Shown: piece after piece, positions 27,590 through 40,510 of the stretch
How the letters are laid out: every line of letters begins with the position of its first letter
Position numbering within the stretch: position 1 is the stretch's first letter
NCBI RefSeq assembly: GCF_000003605.2
Contig: NW_003149075.1
Span: 1 to 50,740 of the forward strand
Length of the DNA: 50,740 nt
Source of the DNA: Saccoglossus kowalevskii
Lineage: Eukaryota; Hemichordata; Enteropneusta; Harrimaniidae
Direction of reading: 5' to 3'
The notes under the pieces: model-generated
Seen by the model: only the letters and a program-made list of their open reading frames with translations
What the model was told of the DNA's origin: nothing
Database searches by the model: none
Translations under genes and position numbers: made by a program

Positions 27590-28000
27590 CCTCCCTACCT
27601 ATAAATATGGACGTACTGTATGTGTTGACACTCCCTGCCTACCTATAAATATAGACGTACTGTATCTGTTTACACTCCCTCCCTACCTATGAATATGGAC
27701 GTACTGTATCTGTTGACACTCGCGCCCTACCTACAAATATAGACCTACTGTATCTTTTGACACTCTCCCCTACCTATAAATATGGACTTACTGTATCTGT
27801 TGACACTCCCTGCCTACCTATAAATATAGACGTACTGTATCTGTTGACACTCCCTTCCTACCTATAAATATAGACGTACTGTATCTGTTGACACTCCCTC
27901 CCTACCTATAAATATAGACGTACTGTATCTGTTGACACTCCCTCCCTACCTATAAATATAGACTTACTGTATCTGTTGACACTCCCTCCCTACCTATAAA
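27590..28000 (+). repeat. Block H, copy 1
   Basis: GTATGTG (27,618), CGCGCCCTAC (27,721) and ATAGACTTAC (GACTTAC at 27,961) recur at 28,145, 28,248 and 28,488, all at offset 527 (12 monomers less one base). Confidence 0.87.
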
Positions 28001-28116
28001 TATAGACGTACTGTATCTGTTTACACTCCCTCCCTACCTATAAATATGGACGTACTGTATCTGTTGACACTCCCTACCTACCTACAAATATAGACCTACT
28101 GTATCTGTTGACACTC

Positions 28117-28525
28117 TCCCCCTACCTATAAATATGGACGTACTGTATGTGTTGACACTCCCTGCCTACCTATAAATATAGACGTACTGTATCTGTTTAC
28201 ACTCCCTCCCTACCTATGAATATGGACGTACTGTATCTGTTGACACTCGCGCCCTACCTACAAATATAGACCTACTGTATCTTTTGACACTCTCCCCTAC
28301 CTATAAATATGGACTTACTGTATCTGTTGACACTCCCTGCCTACCTATAAATATAGACGTACTGTATCTGTTGACACTCCCTTCCTACCTATAAATATAG
28401 ACGTACTGTATCTGTTGACACTCCCTCCCTACCTATAAATATAGACGTACTGTATCTGTTGACACTCCCTCCCTACCTATAAATATAGACTTACTGTATC
28501 TGTTGACACTCCCTCCCTACCTATA
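28117..28525 (+). repeat. Block H, copy 2
   Basis: This is the second copy of the 12-monomer block, 527 bases after the first. Its first GTATGTG (28,145) is exactly 1,056 = 24 x 44 bases before the third at 29,201. Confidence 0.87.
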
Positions 28526-29172
28526 AATATGGACGTACTGTATCTGTTGACACTCCCTGCCTACCTATAAATATAGACGTACTGTTTCTGTTGACACTCC
28601 CTCCCTTCCTATAAATATAGACGTACTGTATCTGTTGACACTGCCTCCCTACCTATAAATATAGACGTACTGTATCTGTTGACACTCCCTCCCTACCTAT
28701 AAAATGTAGACGTACTGTATTTGTTGACACTCCCTCCCTACCTATAAATATGGAAGTACTGTATTTGTTGACGCCCCTTCCCTACCTATAAATATAGACG
28801 CACTGTATCTGTTGACACTCCTTGCCTACCTATAAATATGAACGTACTGTATCTGTTGACACTCCCTCCCTACATATAAATGTAAAAGTACTGTATCTGT
28901 TGACACTCCCTCCCCACCTATAAATATGAATGTACTGTATCTGTTGACATTCCTTCCCTACCTATAAATATAGACGTACTGTATCTGTTGACACTCCTTG
29001 CCTACTTATAAATATGGACGTACTGTATCTGTTGATACTCCCTCCCTATCTATAAATATGGACGTACTGTATTTGTTGACACTACCTCCCTACTTATAAA
29101 TATAGACGTACTGTATTTGTTGACACTCCTTGCCCACCTATAAATATAGACGTACCTTATCTGTTGACACTC

Positions 29173-29500
29173 CCTGCCTACCTATAAATATGGACGTACT
29201 GTATGTGTTGACACTCCCTGCCTACCTATAAATATAGACGTACTGTATCTGTTTACACTCCCTCCCTACCTATGAATATGGACGTACTGTATCTGTTGAC
29301 ACTCGCTCCCTACCTACAAATATAGACCTACTGTATCTGTTGACACTCTCCCCTACCTATAAATATGGACTTACTGTATCTGTTGACACTCCCTGCCTAC
29401 CTATAAATATAGACGTACTGTATCTGTTGACACTCCCTTCCTACCTATAAATATAGACGTACTGTATCTGTTGACACTCCCTCCCTACCTATAAATATAG
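29173..29500 (+). repeat. Block H, copy 3 (partial)
   Basis: GTATGTG (29,201) is followed by the GTTTAC, CTATGAATATGG, CTCGC, CTCTCCCC, GGACTTAC, CCCTGCC and CCCTTCC monomers in the same order as the two earlier copies. The CGCG change of those copies is absent (CTCGCTCCC here). Confidence 0.78.
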
Positions 29501-29517
29501 ACGTACTGTATCTGTTG

Positions 29518-30260
29518 ACACTTCCTCCCTACCTATAAATATGGACGTACTGTATCTGTTGACACTCCCTCGCTACCTATAAATATAGACGTACTGTATC
29601 TGTTGACATTCCCTCCCTACCTATAAATATAGACGTACTGTATCTGTTGACACTCCCTCCCTACCTATAAATATAGACGTACTGTATCTGTTGACACTCC
29701 CTCCCTACCTACAAATATAGACCTACTGTATCTGTAGACACTCTCCCCCTACCTATAAATATGGACTTACTGTATCTGTTGACACTCCCTGCCTACCTAT
29801 AAATATAGACGTACTGTATCTGTTGACACTCCCTCCCTACCTATAAATATAGACGCACTGTATCTGTTGACACTCCCTCCCTACCTATAAATATAGACGT
29901 ACTGTATCTGTTGACACTCCCTCCCTACCTATAAATATGGACGTACTGTATCTGTTGACACTCCCTGCCTACCTATAAATATAGACGTACTGTATCTGTT
30001 GACACTCCCTCCCTACCTACAAATATAGACCTACTGTATCTGTTGACACTCCCTCCCTACCTATAAATGTAGACGTACTGTATTTGTTGACACTCCCTCC
30101 CTACCTATAAATATGGAAGTACTGTATTTGTTGACGCCCCTTCCCTACCTATAAATATAGACCACTGTATCTGTTGACACTCCTTGCCTACCTATAAATA
30201 TGAACGTACTGTATCTGTTGACACTCCCTCCCTACATATAAATATGAACGTACTGTATCT
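29518..30260 (+). repeat. Segmental block C, copy 2
   Basis: This is the partner of 5.85-6.60 kb at offset 23,668, sharing CGCTACCTAT (29,571), TGACATTCCC, TCTGTAGACAC (29,733) and the one-base-deleted ATAGACCACTG. Confidence 0.87.
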
Positions 30261-30289
30261 GTTGACACTCCCTCCCCACCAATAAATAT

Positions 30290-30745
30290 GAATGTGCTGT
30301 ATCTGTTGACATTCCTTCCCTACCTATAAATATAGACAGTACTGTATCTGTTGACACTCCCTCCCTACCTATAAATATAGACGTATGGGTATCTGTTGAC
30401 ACTCCCTCCCTACCTATAAATATAGACGTACTGTATCTGTTGACACCCCCTCCCTACCTATAAATATAGACGTACTGTATCTGTTGACACTCCTTGCCTA
30501 CCTATAAATATGGACGTACTGTATTTGTTGACACTCCCTCCCTACCTATAAATATGGACGTACTGTATTTGTTGACTGCCCTTCCCTAACTATAAATATA
30601 GAACGTACTGTATTTGTTGACTCTCCCTTCCCTACCTATAAATATGGACGTACTGTATTTGTTGACACTCCCTCCCTACCTATAAATATAGACGTACTGT
30701 ATCTGTTGACACTCCTTGCCTACCTATAAATATAGGACGTACTGT
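30290..30745. other. Second irregular, indel-rich tract
   Basis: Unusual forms cluster here: ATGTGCTG, ATAGACAGTACTG, GACGTATGGGTATC, GTTGACTGCCC, CCCTAACTATAAAT, ATAGAACGTAC, GTTGACTCTCCC and ATAGGACGTAC. Several are single-base insertions in the GAC-G segment that is otherwise very stable. It may be poor consensus, or a stretch that has escaped homogenisation. Confidence 0.6.
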
Positions 30746-31329
30746 ATTTGTTGACACTCCCTCCCTACATATAAATATGGACGTACTGTGTTTGTTGACA
30801 CTCCTTGCCTACCTATAAATATGGACGTACTGTATCTGTTGACACTCCCTCCCTACCTATAAATATGGACGTACTGTATCTGTTGACACTCCCTTCCTAC
30901 CTATAAATATAGACGTACTGTATTTATTGACACTCCCTCCCTACCTATAAATATGGAAGTACTGTATTTGTTGACACCCCTTCCCTACCTATAAATATAG
31001 ACGTACTGTATTTGTTGACACTCCTTGTCCACCTATAAATATAGACGTACTGTATTTGTTGACACTCCTTGTCCACCTCTAAATATAGACGTACTGTATT
31101 TGTTGACACTCCCTCCCTACCTATAAATATGGACGTACTGTATCTGTTGACACTCCTTGCCTACCTATAAATATGGACGTACTGTATTTGTTGACACTCC
31201 CTTCCTATCTATAAATATAGACGTACTGTAATTGTTTACACTCCCTCCCTACCTATAAATATAGACGTACTGTATTTGTTGACACTCCCTCCCTACCTAT
31301 AAATATAGACGTACTGTATCTGTTGACAC

Positions 31330-32200
31330 TCCCTCCCTACCTATAAATATAGACGTAATGTATTTGTTGACACTCCCTCCCTACATATAAATATGGAAGT
31401 ACTGTATTTGTTGACACCCCTTCCCTACCTATAAATATAGACGTACTGTATTTGTTGACACTCCCTCCCTACCTATAAATATGGACGTACTGTATCTGTT
31501 GACACTCCTTGCCTACCTATAAATACGGACGTACTGTATTTGTTGACACTCCCTCCCTACCTAAAAATATAGACGTACTGTATTTGTTTACACTCCCTCC
31601 CTACCTATAAATATAGACGTAATGTATTTGTTGACACTTCCTACCTACCTATAAATATAGACGTACTGTATCTGTTGACACCCCCTCCCTACCTATAAAT
31701 ATAGACGTACTGTATCTGTTGACACTTCTTGCCTACCTATAAATATGGACGTACTATATCTGTTGACACTCCCTCCCTACCTATAAAAATGAACGTACTG
31801 AATCTGTTGACACTCCCTCCCTACCTATAAATATAGACGTACTGTATTTGTTGACACTCCTTGCCCACCTATAAATATAGACGTACTGTATCTGTTGACA
31901 CTCCCTCCCTACCTATAAATATAGCCGTACGGTATTTGTTGACACTCCTTGTCCACCTATAAATATAGACGTACTGTATTTGTTGACACTCCCTCCCTAC
32001 CTATAAATATGGACGCTCTGTGTTTGTTGACACTACCTCCCTACCTATAAATATAGACGTACTGTATTTGTTTACACTCCCTCCCTACCTATAAATATAG
32101 ACGTACTGTATCTGTTGACACTCCCTTCCTACCTATAAATATAGACGTACTGTATTTGTTGACACTCCCTCCCTACCTATAAATATAGACGTACTGTATC
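31330..32200 (+). repeat. Segmental block I, copy 1 (matches 48.89-49.64 kb)
   Basis: GACGTAATG (31,352) and AAATACGGAC (31,521) recur at 48,914 and 49,083, offset 17,562. ATAGCCGTACGG (31,921) recurs at 49,395, offset 17,474. The 88-base change between these landmarks is exactly two monomers. Parts of the order also appear at 4.99-5.76 kb (GACGTAATG at 4,997, ATAGCCGTACGG at 5,566). Confidence 0.87.
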
Positions 32201-32809
32201 TGTTGACACTCCCTCCCTACCTATAAATATAGACGTACTGTATTTGTTGACACTCCCTGCCTACCTATAAATGTGGAAGTACTGTATTTGTTGACACCGC
32301 TTCCCTACCTATAAATATAGACGTACTGTATTTGTTGACACTCCTTGTCCACCTATAAATATAGACGTACTGTATTTGTTGACACTCCTTGTCCACCTAT
32401 AAATATAGACGTACTGTATTTGTTGACACTCCCACCCTACCTATAAATATGGACGTACTGTATCTGTTGACACTCCTTGCCTACCTATAAATATGGACGT
32501 ACTGTATCTGTTGACACTCCCTCCCTACATATAAATATGGAAGTACTGTATTTGTTGAAACCCCTTCCCTACCTATAAATATAGACGTACTGTATTTGTT
32601 GACACTCCCTCCCTACCTATAAATATAGACGTACGGTATTTGTAGACACTCCTTGTTCACCTATAAATATAGACGTACTGTATTTGTTGACACTCCCTCC
32701 CTACATATAAATATGGAAGTACTGTATTTGTTGACACCCCTTCCCTACCTATAAATATAGACGTACTGTATCTGTTGACACTCCCTCCCTACATATAAAT
32801 ATGGACGTA

Positions 32810-33190
32810 CTGTATCTGTTGACACTCCCTCCCTACATATAAATATGGACGTACTGTATCTGTTGACACTCCTTGCCTACCTATAAATATGGACGTAGTT
32901 TATCTGTTGTCACTCCCTCCCTACCTATAAATATGGACGCACTGTGTTTGTTGACACTACCTCCCTACCTATAAATATGGACGTACTGTATCTGTTGACA
33001 CTCCCTCCCTACCTATAAATATAGACGTACTGTATCTGTTGACACTCCCTCTCTACTTATAAATATGGAAGTACTGTATTTGTTGACACTCCTTCCCTAC
33101 CTATAAATATAGACGTACTGTATCTGTTGACACTCCTTGCCTACCTATAAATATGGACGTACTGTATCTGTTGACACTCCCTCCCTACCT
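32810..33190 (+). repeat. Partner of the 0.12-0.50 kb block
   Basis: GGACGTAGTTTATC is at 32,891 and CTCTCTACTTAT follows near 33,050; the offset is 32,690 from the window-start copy. It is followed directly by block B sequence, a junction not seen in the first copy. Confidence 0.8.
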
Positions 33191-34460
33191 ATAAATATAG
33201 ACGTACTGTATCTGTTTACACTCCCTCCCTACCTATAAATATGGTCGTACTGTATCTGTTGACACTCCCTCCGTACCTACAAATATAGACCTACTTGTAT
33301 CTGTTGACACTCTCCCCCTACCTATAAATATGGACTTACTGTATCTGTTGTCACTCCCTCCCTACCTATAAATATAGACGTACTGTATCTGTTGACACTC
33401 CCTCCCTAACTATAAATATAGACGTACTGTATCTGTTGTCACTCCCTCCCTACCTATAAATATGGACGCACTGTGTTCGTTGACACTCCCTCCCTACCTA
33501 TAAATATAGACCTACTGTATCTGTTGACACTCCCTCCCTACTTATAAATATAGACGTACTGTATCTGTTGACACTCCCTCCCTACCTATAAATATAGACG
33601 TACTGTATCTGTTGACACCCCTCCCTACCTATAAATATAGATGTACTGTATCTGTTGTCACTCCCTCCCTACCTATAAATATGGACGCACTGTGTTTGTT
33701 GACACTCCCTTCCTACCTATAAATATAGACGTACTGTATCTGTTGACACTCCCTCCCTACTTATAAATATAGACGTACTGTATCTGTTGACACTCCCTCC
33801 CCACCTATAAATATAGTCGCACTATATCTGTTGACACTCCCTCCCTACCTATAAATATGGACGTACTGTATTTGTTGACACTCCCTCCCTACCTATAAAT
33901 ATGGACGTACTGTATCTGTTTACACTCCCTCCCTACCTATAAATATGGACGTACTGTATCTGTTGACACTCCCTCCCTACCTATAAATATGGACGTACTG
34001 TTTCTGTTGACACTCCCTCCCTACCTATAAATATAGACCTACTGTATCTGTTGACACTCTCCCCCTACCTATAAATATGGACTTACTGTATCTGTTGACA
34101 CTCCCTGCCTACCTATAAATATAGACGTACTGTATCTGTTGACACTCCCTCCCTACCTATAAATATAGACGTACTGTATGTGTTGACACTCCCTCCCTAC
34201 CTATAAATATAGACGTACTGTATCTGTTGACACTCCCTGCCTACCTATAAATATAGACGTACTGTTTCTGTTGACACTCCCTCCCTTCCTATAAATATAG
34301 ACGTACTGTATCTGTTGACACTGCCTCCCTACCTATAAATATAGACGTACTGTTTCTGTTGACACTTCCTCCCTACCTATAAATATAGACGTACTGTATC
34401 TGTTGACACTCCCCCCTACCTATAAATATGGACGTACTGTATCTGTTGACACTCCTTGCC
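33185..34460 (+). repeat. Segmental block B, copy 3
   Basis: TGGTC (33,242), CGTTGAC (33,478), GATGTAC (33,640), GTCGCACTATA (33,816) and GTATGTG (34,176) follow the order of 18.87-19.80 kb at offset 14,376, then 14,375 after loss of one C. It has one copy of the 8-monomer unit that is doubled at 19.5-20.2 kb. An extra T occurs in CTACTTGTATC near 33,295. Confidence 0.87.
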
Positions 34461-36129
34461 TACCTACAAATATAGACGTACTGTATCTGTTGTCACTCCC
34501 TCCCTACCTATAAATATGGACGTACTGTATCTGTTGACACTCCTTGCCTACCTATAAATATGGACGTACTGTGTTTGTTGACACTCCCTCCCTACCTATA
34601 AATATAGACGTACTGTATCTGTTGACACTCCCTGCCTTCCTATAAATATAGACGTACTGTTTCTGTTGACAATCCCTCCCTTCCTATAAATATAGACGTA
34701 CTGTATCTGTTGACACTGCCTCCCTATCTATAAATATAGACGTACTCTATCTGTTGACACTCCCTCCCTACCTATAAATATAGACGTACTGTATCTGTTT
34801 ACACTCCCTCCCTACCTATAAATATAGACGTACTGTATCTGTTGTCACTCCCTCCCTACCTATAAATATGGACGCAGTGTGTTTGTTGACACTCCCTCCC
34901 TACCTATAAATATAGACCTACTGTATCTGTTGACACTCCCTCCCTACTTATAAATATAGACGTACTGTATCTGTTGACACTCCCTCCCCACCTATAAATA
35001 TAGACGCACTATATCTGTTGACACTCCCTCCCTACCTATAAATATGGACGTACTGTATCTGTTGACACTCCCTCCCTACCTATAAATATGGACGTACTGT
35101 ATCTGTTGACACTCCCTCCCTACATATAAATATAGACGTACTGTATCTGTTGACACTCCCTCCCTACCTATAAATTATAGACGTACTGTATCTGTTGACA
35201 CTCTCCCCCTACCTATAAATATGGACTTACTGTATCTGTTGACACTCCCTGCCTACCTATAAATATAGACGTACTGTATCTGTTGACACTCCCTCCCTTC
35301 CTATAAATATAGACGTACTGTATCTGTTGACACTGCCTCCCTACCTATAAATATAGACGTACTGTTTCTGTTGACACTTCCTCCCTACCTATAAATATAG
35401 ACGTACTGTATCTGTTGACACTCCCCCTACCTATAAATATGGACGTACTGTATCTGTTGACACTCCTTGCCTACCTACAAATATAGACGTACTGTATCTG
35501 TTGCCACTCCCTCCCTACCTATAAATATGGACGCACTGTGTTTGTTGACACTCCCTCCCTACCTATAAATATAGACGTACTGTATCTGTTGACACTCCCT
35601 GCCTTCCTATAAATATAGACGTACTGTTTCTGTTGACACTACCTCTCTTCCTATAAATATAGACGTACTGTATCTGTTGACACTCCCTCCCTACCTATAA
35701 ATATAGACGTACTGTATCTGTTGACACTCCCCCTACCTATAAATATGGACGTACTGTATCTGTTGACACTCCTTGCCGACCTACAAATATAGACGTACTG
35801 TATCTGTTGTCACTCCCTCCCTACCTATAAATATGGACGCACTGTGTTTGTTGACACTCCCTCTCTACCTATAAATATAGACGTACTGTATCTGTTGACA
35901 CTCCCTCCCTACCTATAAATATAGACGTACTGTATCTGTTGACACTCCCTCCCTACCTATAAATATAGACGTACTGTATCTGTTGTCACTCCCTCCCTAC
36001 CTATAAATATGGACGCACTGTGTTTGTTGACACTCCCTCCCTACCTATAAATATAGACGTACTGTATCTGTTGACACTCCCTCCCTACCTATAAATATAG
36101 ACGTACTGTATCTGTTTACACTCCCTCCC

Positions 36130-36630
36130 TACCTATAAATATGGACGTACTGTATCTGTTGACACTCCCTCCCTACCTACAAATATTGACCTACTGTATC
36201 TGTTGACACTCTCCCCCTACCTATAAATATGGACTTACTGTATCTGTTGACACTCCCTGCCTACCTATAAATAAAGACGTACTGTATCTGTTGACACTCC
36301 CTCCCTACCCATAAATATAGACGCACTGTATCTGTTGACACTCCCTTCCTACCTATAAATATAGACGTACTGTATCTGTTGACACTCCCTCCCTACCTAT
36401 AAATATGGACGTACTGTATCTGTTGACACTCCCTGCCTACCTATAAATATAGACGTACTGTATCTGTTTACACTCCCTCCCTACCTATGAATATGGACGT
36501 ACTGTATCTGTTGACACTCGCTCCCTACCTACAAATATAGACCTACTGTATCTGTTGACACTCTCCCCCTACCTATAAATATGGACTTACTGTATCTGTT
36601 GACACTCCCGGCCTACCTATAAATATAGAC
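36130..36630 (+). repeat. Block J, copy 1
   Basis: AAATATTGAC (36,181), ATAAAGAC (36,271), a CTACCCATAAAT monomer and CCCGGCC (36,607) recur at 45,420, 45,510, about 45.55 kb and 45,846. The offset is 9,239 at the three measured landmarks. The first and last also occur at 43,828 and 44,254 with the same 426-base spacing. Confidence 0.87.
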
Positions 36631-37395
36631 GTACTGTATCTGTTGACACTCCCTCCCTACCTATAAATATAGACGTACTGTATCTGTTGACACTCCCTCC
36701 CTACCTATAAATATAGACGTACTGTATCTGTTGACACTCCCTCCCTACCTATAAATATAGACGTACTGTATCTATTGACACTCCCTCCCTACCTATAAAT
36801 ATGGACGTACTGTATCTGTTGACACTCCCTGCCTACCTATAAATATAGACGTACTGTTTCTGTTGACACTCCCTCCCTTCCTATAAATATAGACGTACTG
36901 TATCAGTTGACACTGCCTCCCAACCTATAAATATAGACGTACTGTATTTGTTGACACTCTTTGTCCACCTATAAATATAGAAGTACTGTATTTGTTGACA
37001 CTACCTCCCTACTTATAAATATAGACGTACTGTATTTGTTGACACTCCTTGCCCACCTATAAATATAGACGTACCTTATCTGTTGACACTCCCTGCCTAA
37101 CTATAAATATAGACGTACTGTATCTGTTGACACTCCCTCCCTCCCTATAAATATAGACGTACTGTATTTGTTGACACTCCCTCCCTACCTATAAATATGG
37201 ACGCACTGTGTTTGTTGACACTACATCCCTGCCTGTAAATATGGACGCACTGTATCTGTTGACACTCCCTCCCTACCTATAAATATAGACGTACTGTATC
37301 TGTTGACACTCCCTCCCTACCTATAAATGTAGACGTACTGTATTTGTTGACACTCCCTCCCTACCTATAAATATGGACGCACTGTATCTGTTGAC

Positions 37396-38107
37396 ACTCT
37401 TTGCCCACCAATAAATATAGACGCACTATATATGTTGACACTCCCTCCCTATCTATAAATATGGACGTACTGTATCTGTTGACACTCCCTCCCTGCCTAT
37501 AAATATGGACGTACTGTATCTGTTGACACTCCTTGCCAATCTATAAATATAGACGTACTGTATCTGTTGACACTCCCTCCCTACCTATAAATATAGACGT
37601 ACTGTGTCTGTTGGCACTCACTCCCTAGCTATAAATATAGACGTACTGTATTTGTTGACACTTTTTGTCCACCTATAAATATAGACGTACTGTATTTGTT
37701 GACACTCCTTGTCCACCTATAAATATAGACGTACTGTATCTGTTGACACTCCTTGCCTACCTATAAATATGGACGTACTGTATTTGTTGACACTCCCTCC
37801 CTCCCTACCTATAAATATAGACGTACTGTATTTGTTTACACTCCCTCCCTACCTATAAATATAGACGTACTGTATTTGTTGACACTCCCTCCCTACCTAT
37901 AAATATAGACGTACTGTATCTGTTGACACTCCCTCCCTACCTATAAATATAGACGTACTGTATCTGTTGACACTCCCTCCCTACCTATAAATATGGACGT
38001 ACTGTATCTGTTGACACTCCCTCCCTACCTATAAATATAGACGTACTGTATCTGTTGACACTCCCTCCCTCCCTACCTATAAATATAGACGTACTGTATC
38101 TGTTTAC
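37396..38107 (+). repeat. 16-monomer HOR (712 bp), copy 5
   Basis: Markers are as at 8,095: T-run at 37,662, CCCTCCCTCCC at 37,795 and 38,063, total 712. It has a private GTTGGCAC change near 37,613 and is followed by an irregular GGACTGAATG/GTTGTCCC monomer near 38,220. Confidence 0.9.
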
Positions 38108-38693
38108 ACTCCCTCACTACCTATAAATATGGACGTACTGTATCTGTTGACACTCCCTCCCTACCTATAATTATAGACGTACTGTATCTGTTGACACTCC
38201 TTGCCTACCTATATATATGGACTGAATGTATCTGTTGTCCCTCCCTGCCTACCTATAAATACAGACGTACTGTATCTGTTGACACTCCCTCCCTACCAAT
38301 AAATATAGACGTACTGTATCTGTTGACACTCCCTCCCTACCTATAAATATGGACGTACTGTATCTGTTGAAACTCTCTCTCTACCTATAAATATGAACGT
38401 ACTGTATCTGTTGACACTCCCTCCCTACCTATAAATATAGACGTACTGTATCTGTTGACACTCCCTCCCTACCTATAAATATGGACGTACTGTATCTGTT
38501 GACACTCCCTGCCTACCTATAAATATAGACGTACTGTATCTGTTGACACTCCCTCCCTACCTATAAATATAGACGTACTGTATCTGTTGACACTCCCTCC
38601 CTACCTATAAATATAGACGTACTGTATTTGTTGACACTCCCTCCCTACCTATAAATATGGAAGTACTGTATTTGTTGACACCCCTTCCCTACC

Positions 38694-38705
38694 TATATAT
38701 ATATA
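38694..38705 (+). repeat. (TA)6 expansion inside a monomer
   Basis: The usual TATAAATATAG core is replaced by six TA units before GACG. It follows a GGAAGTAC/CACCCCTTCCC monomer. (TA)5 forms in the same context are at 22,811-22,820, 25,916-25,925, 42,099-42,108 and 42,715-42,724. Confidence 0.92.
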
Positions 38706-40059
38706 GACGTACTGTATCTGTTAACACTCCTTGCCTACCTATAAATATGGACGTACTGTATCTGTTGAAACTCTCTCCCTACCTATAAATATGAACGTAC
38801 TGTATCTGTTGACACTCCCTCCCTACCTATAAATATAGACGTACTGTATCTGTTGACACTCCCTCCCTATCTATAAATATGGACGTACTGTATCTGTTGA
38901 CACTCCCTCCCTGCCTATAAATATAGACATACTGTATCTGTTGACACTCCCTCCCTACCTATAAATATAGACGCACTGTATCTGTTGACACTCCCTGCCT
39001 ACCTATAAATATAGACGTACTGTATCTGTTGACACTCCCTCCCTACCTATAAATATAGACGCACTGTATCTTTTGACACTCCCTCCCTACCAATAAATAT
39101 GGACGCACTGTATCTGTTGACACTCTTTGCCCACCAATAAATATAGACGCACTATATATGTTGACACTCCCTCCCTATCTATAAATATGGACGTACTGTA
39201 TCTGTTGACACTCCCTCCCTACCTAGAAATATAGACGTACTGTATCTGTTGACACTCTCTCCCTACCTAGAAATATAGACCTACTGTATCTGTTGACACT
39301 CTCCCCCTACCTATAAATATGGACTTACTGTATCTGTTGACACTCCCTCCCTATCTATAAATATGGACGTACTGTATCTGTTGACACTCCCTCCCTGCCT
39401 ATAAATATAGACGTACTGTATCTGTTGACACTCCCTCCCTACCTATAAATATAGACGTACTGTATCTGTTGACACTCCCTCCCTACCTATAAATATAGAC
39501 GTACTGTATCTGTTTACACTCCCTCCCTACCTATAAATATGGACGTACTGTATCTGTTGACACTCCCTACCTACCTACAAATATAGACCTACTGTATCTG
39601 TTGACACTCTCCCCCTACCTATAAATATGTACTTACTGTATCTGTTGACACTCCCTGCCTACCTATAAATATAGACGTACTGTATCTGTTGACACTCCCT
39701 CCCTACCTATAAATATACACGTACTGTATCTGTTGACACTCCCTCCCTACCTATGAATATAGACGTACTGTATCTGTTGACACTCCCTCCCTACCTATAA
39801 ATATGGACGTACTGTATTTGTTGACACTCCTTGCCTACCTATAAATATAGACGTACTGTATCTGTTGACACTCCCTCCCTACCTATAAATATAGACGTAC
39901 TGTATCTGTTGACACTCCCTCCCTACCTATAAATATAGACGTACTGTATCTGTTGACACTCCCTCCCTACCTATAAATATAGACGTACTGTATCTGTTGA
40001 CACTCCCTCCCTACCTATAAATATGGACGTACTGTATCTGTTGACACTCCCTCCCTACC

Positions 40060-40510
40060 TATAAATATAGACGTACTGTATCTGTTGACACTCCCTCCCT
40101 CCCTACCTATAAATATAGACGTACTGTATCTGTTTACACTCCCTCACTACCTATAAATATGGACGTACTGTATCTGTTGACACTCCCTCCCTACCTATAA
40201 TTATAGACGTACTGTATCTGTTGACACTCCCTCTCTCCCTACCTATAAATATAGACGTACTGTATCTGTTGTCACTCCCTCCCTACCTATAAATATAGAC
40301 GTACTGTATCTGTTGACACTCCCTCCCTCCCTACCTATAAATATAGACGTACTGTATCTGTTTACACTCCCTCACTACCTATAAATATGGACGTACTGTA
40401 TCTGTTGACACTCCCTCCCTACCTATAAATATAGACGTACTGTATCTGTTGACACTCCCTCCCTCCCTACCTATAAATATAGACGTACTGTATCTGTTGT
40501 CACTCCCTCC
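40060..40510 (+). repeat. Cluster of 48-bp (CCCT-insertion) monomers
   Basis: CCCTCCCTCCC occurs at 40,093, 40,321 and 40,457, with a CCCTCTCTCCC relative near 40,229. The last interval of 136 (three monomers plus 4) matches 46,510 to 46,646. Outside the 712-bp HOR this is the densest group of the 48-bp variant. Confidence 0.85.
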
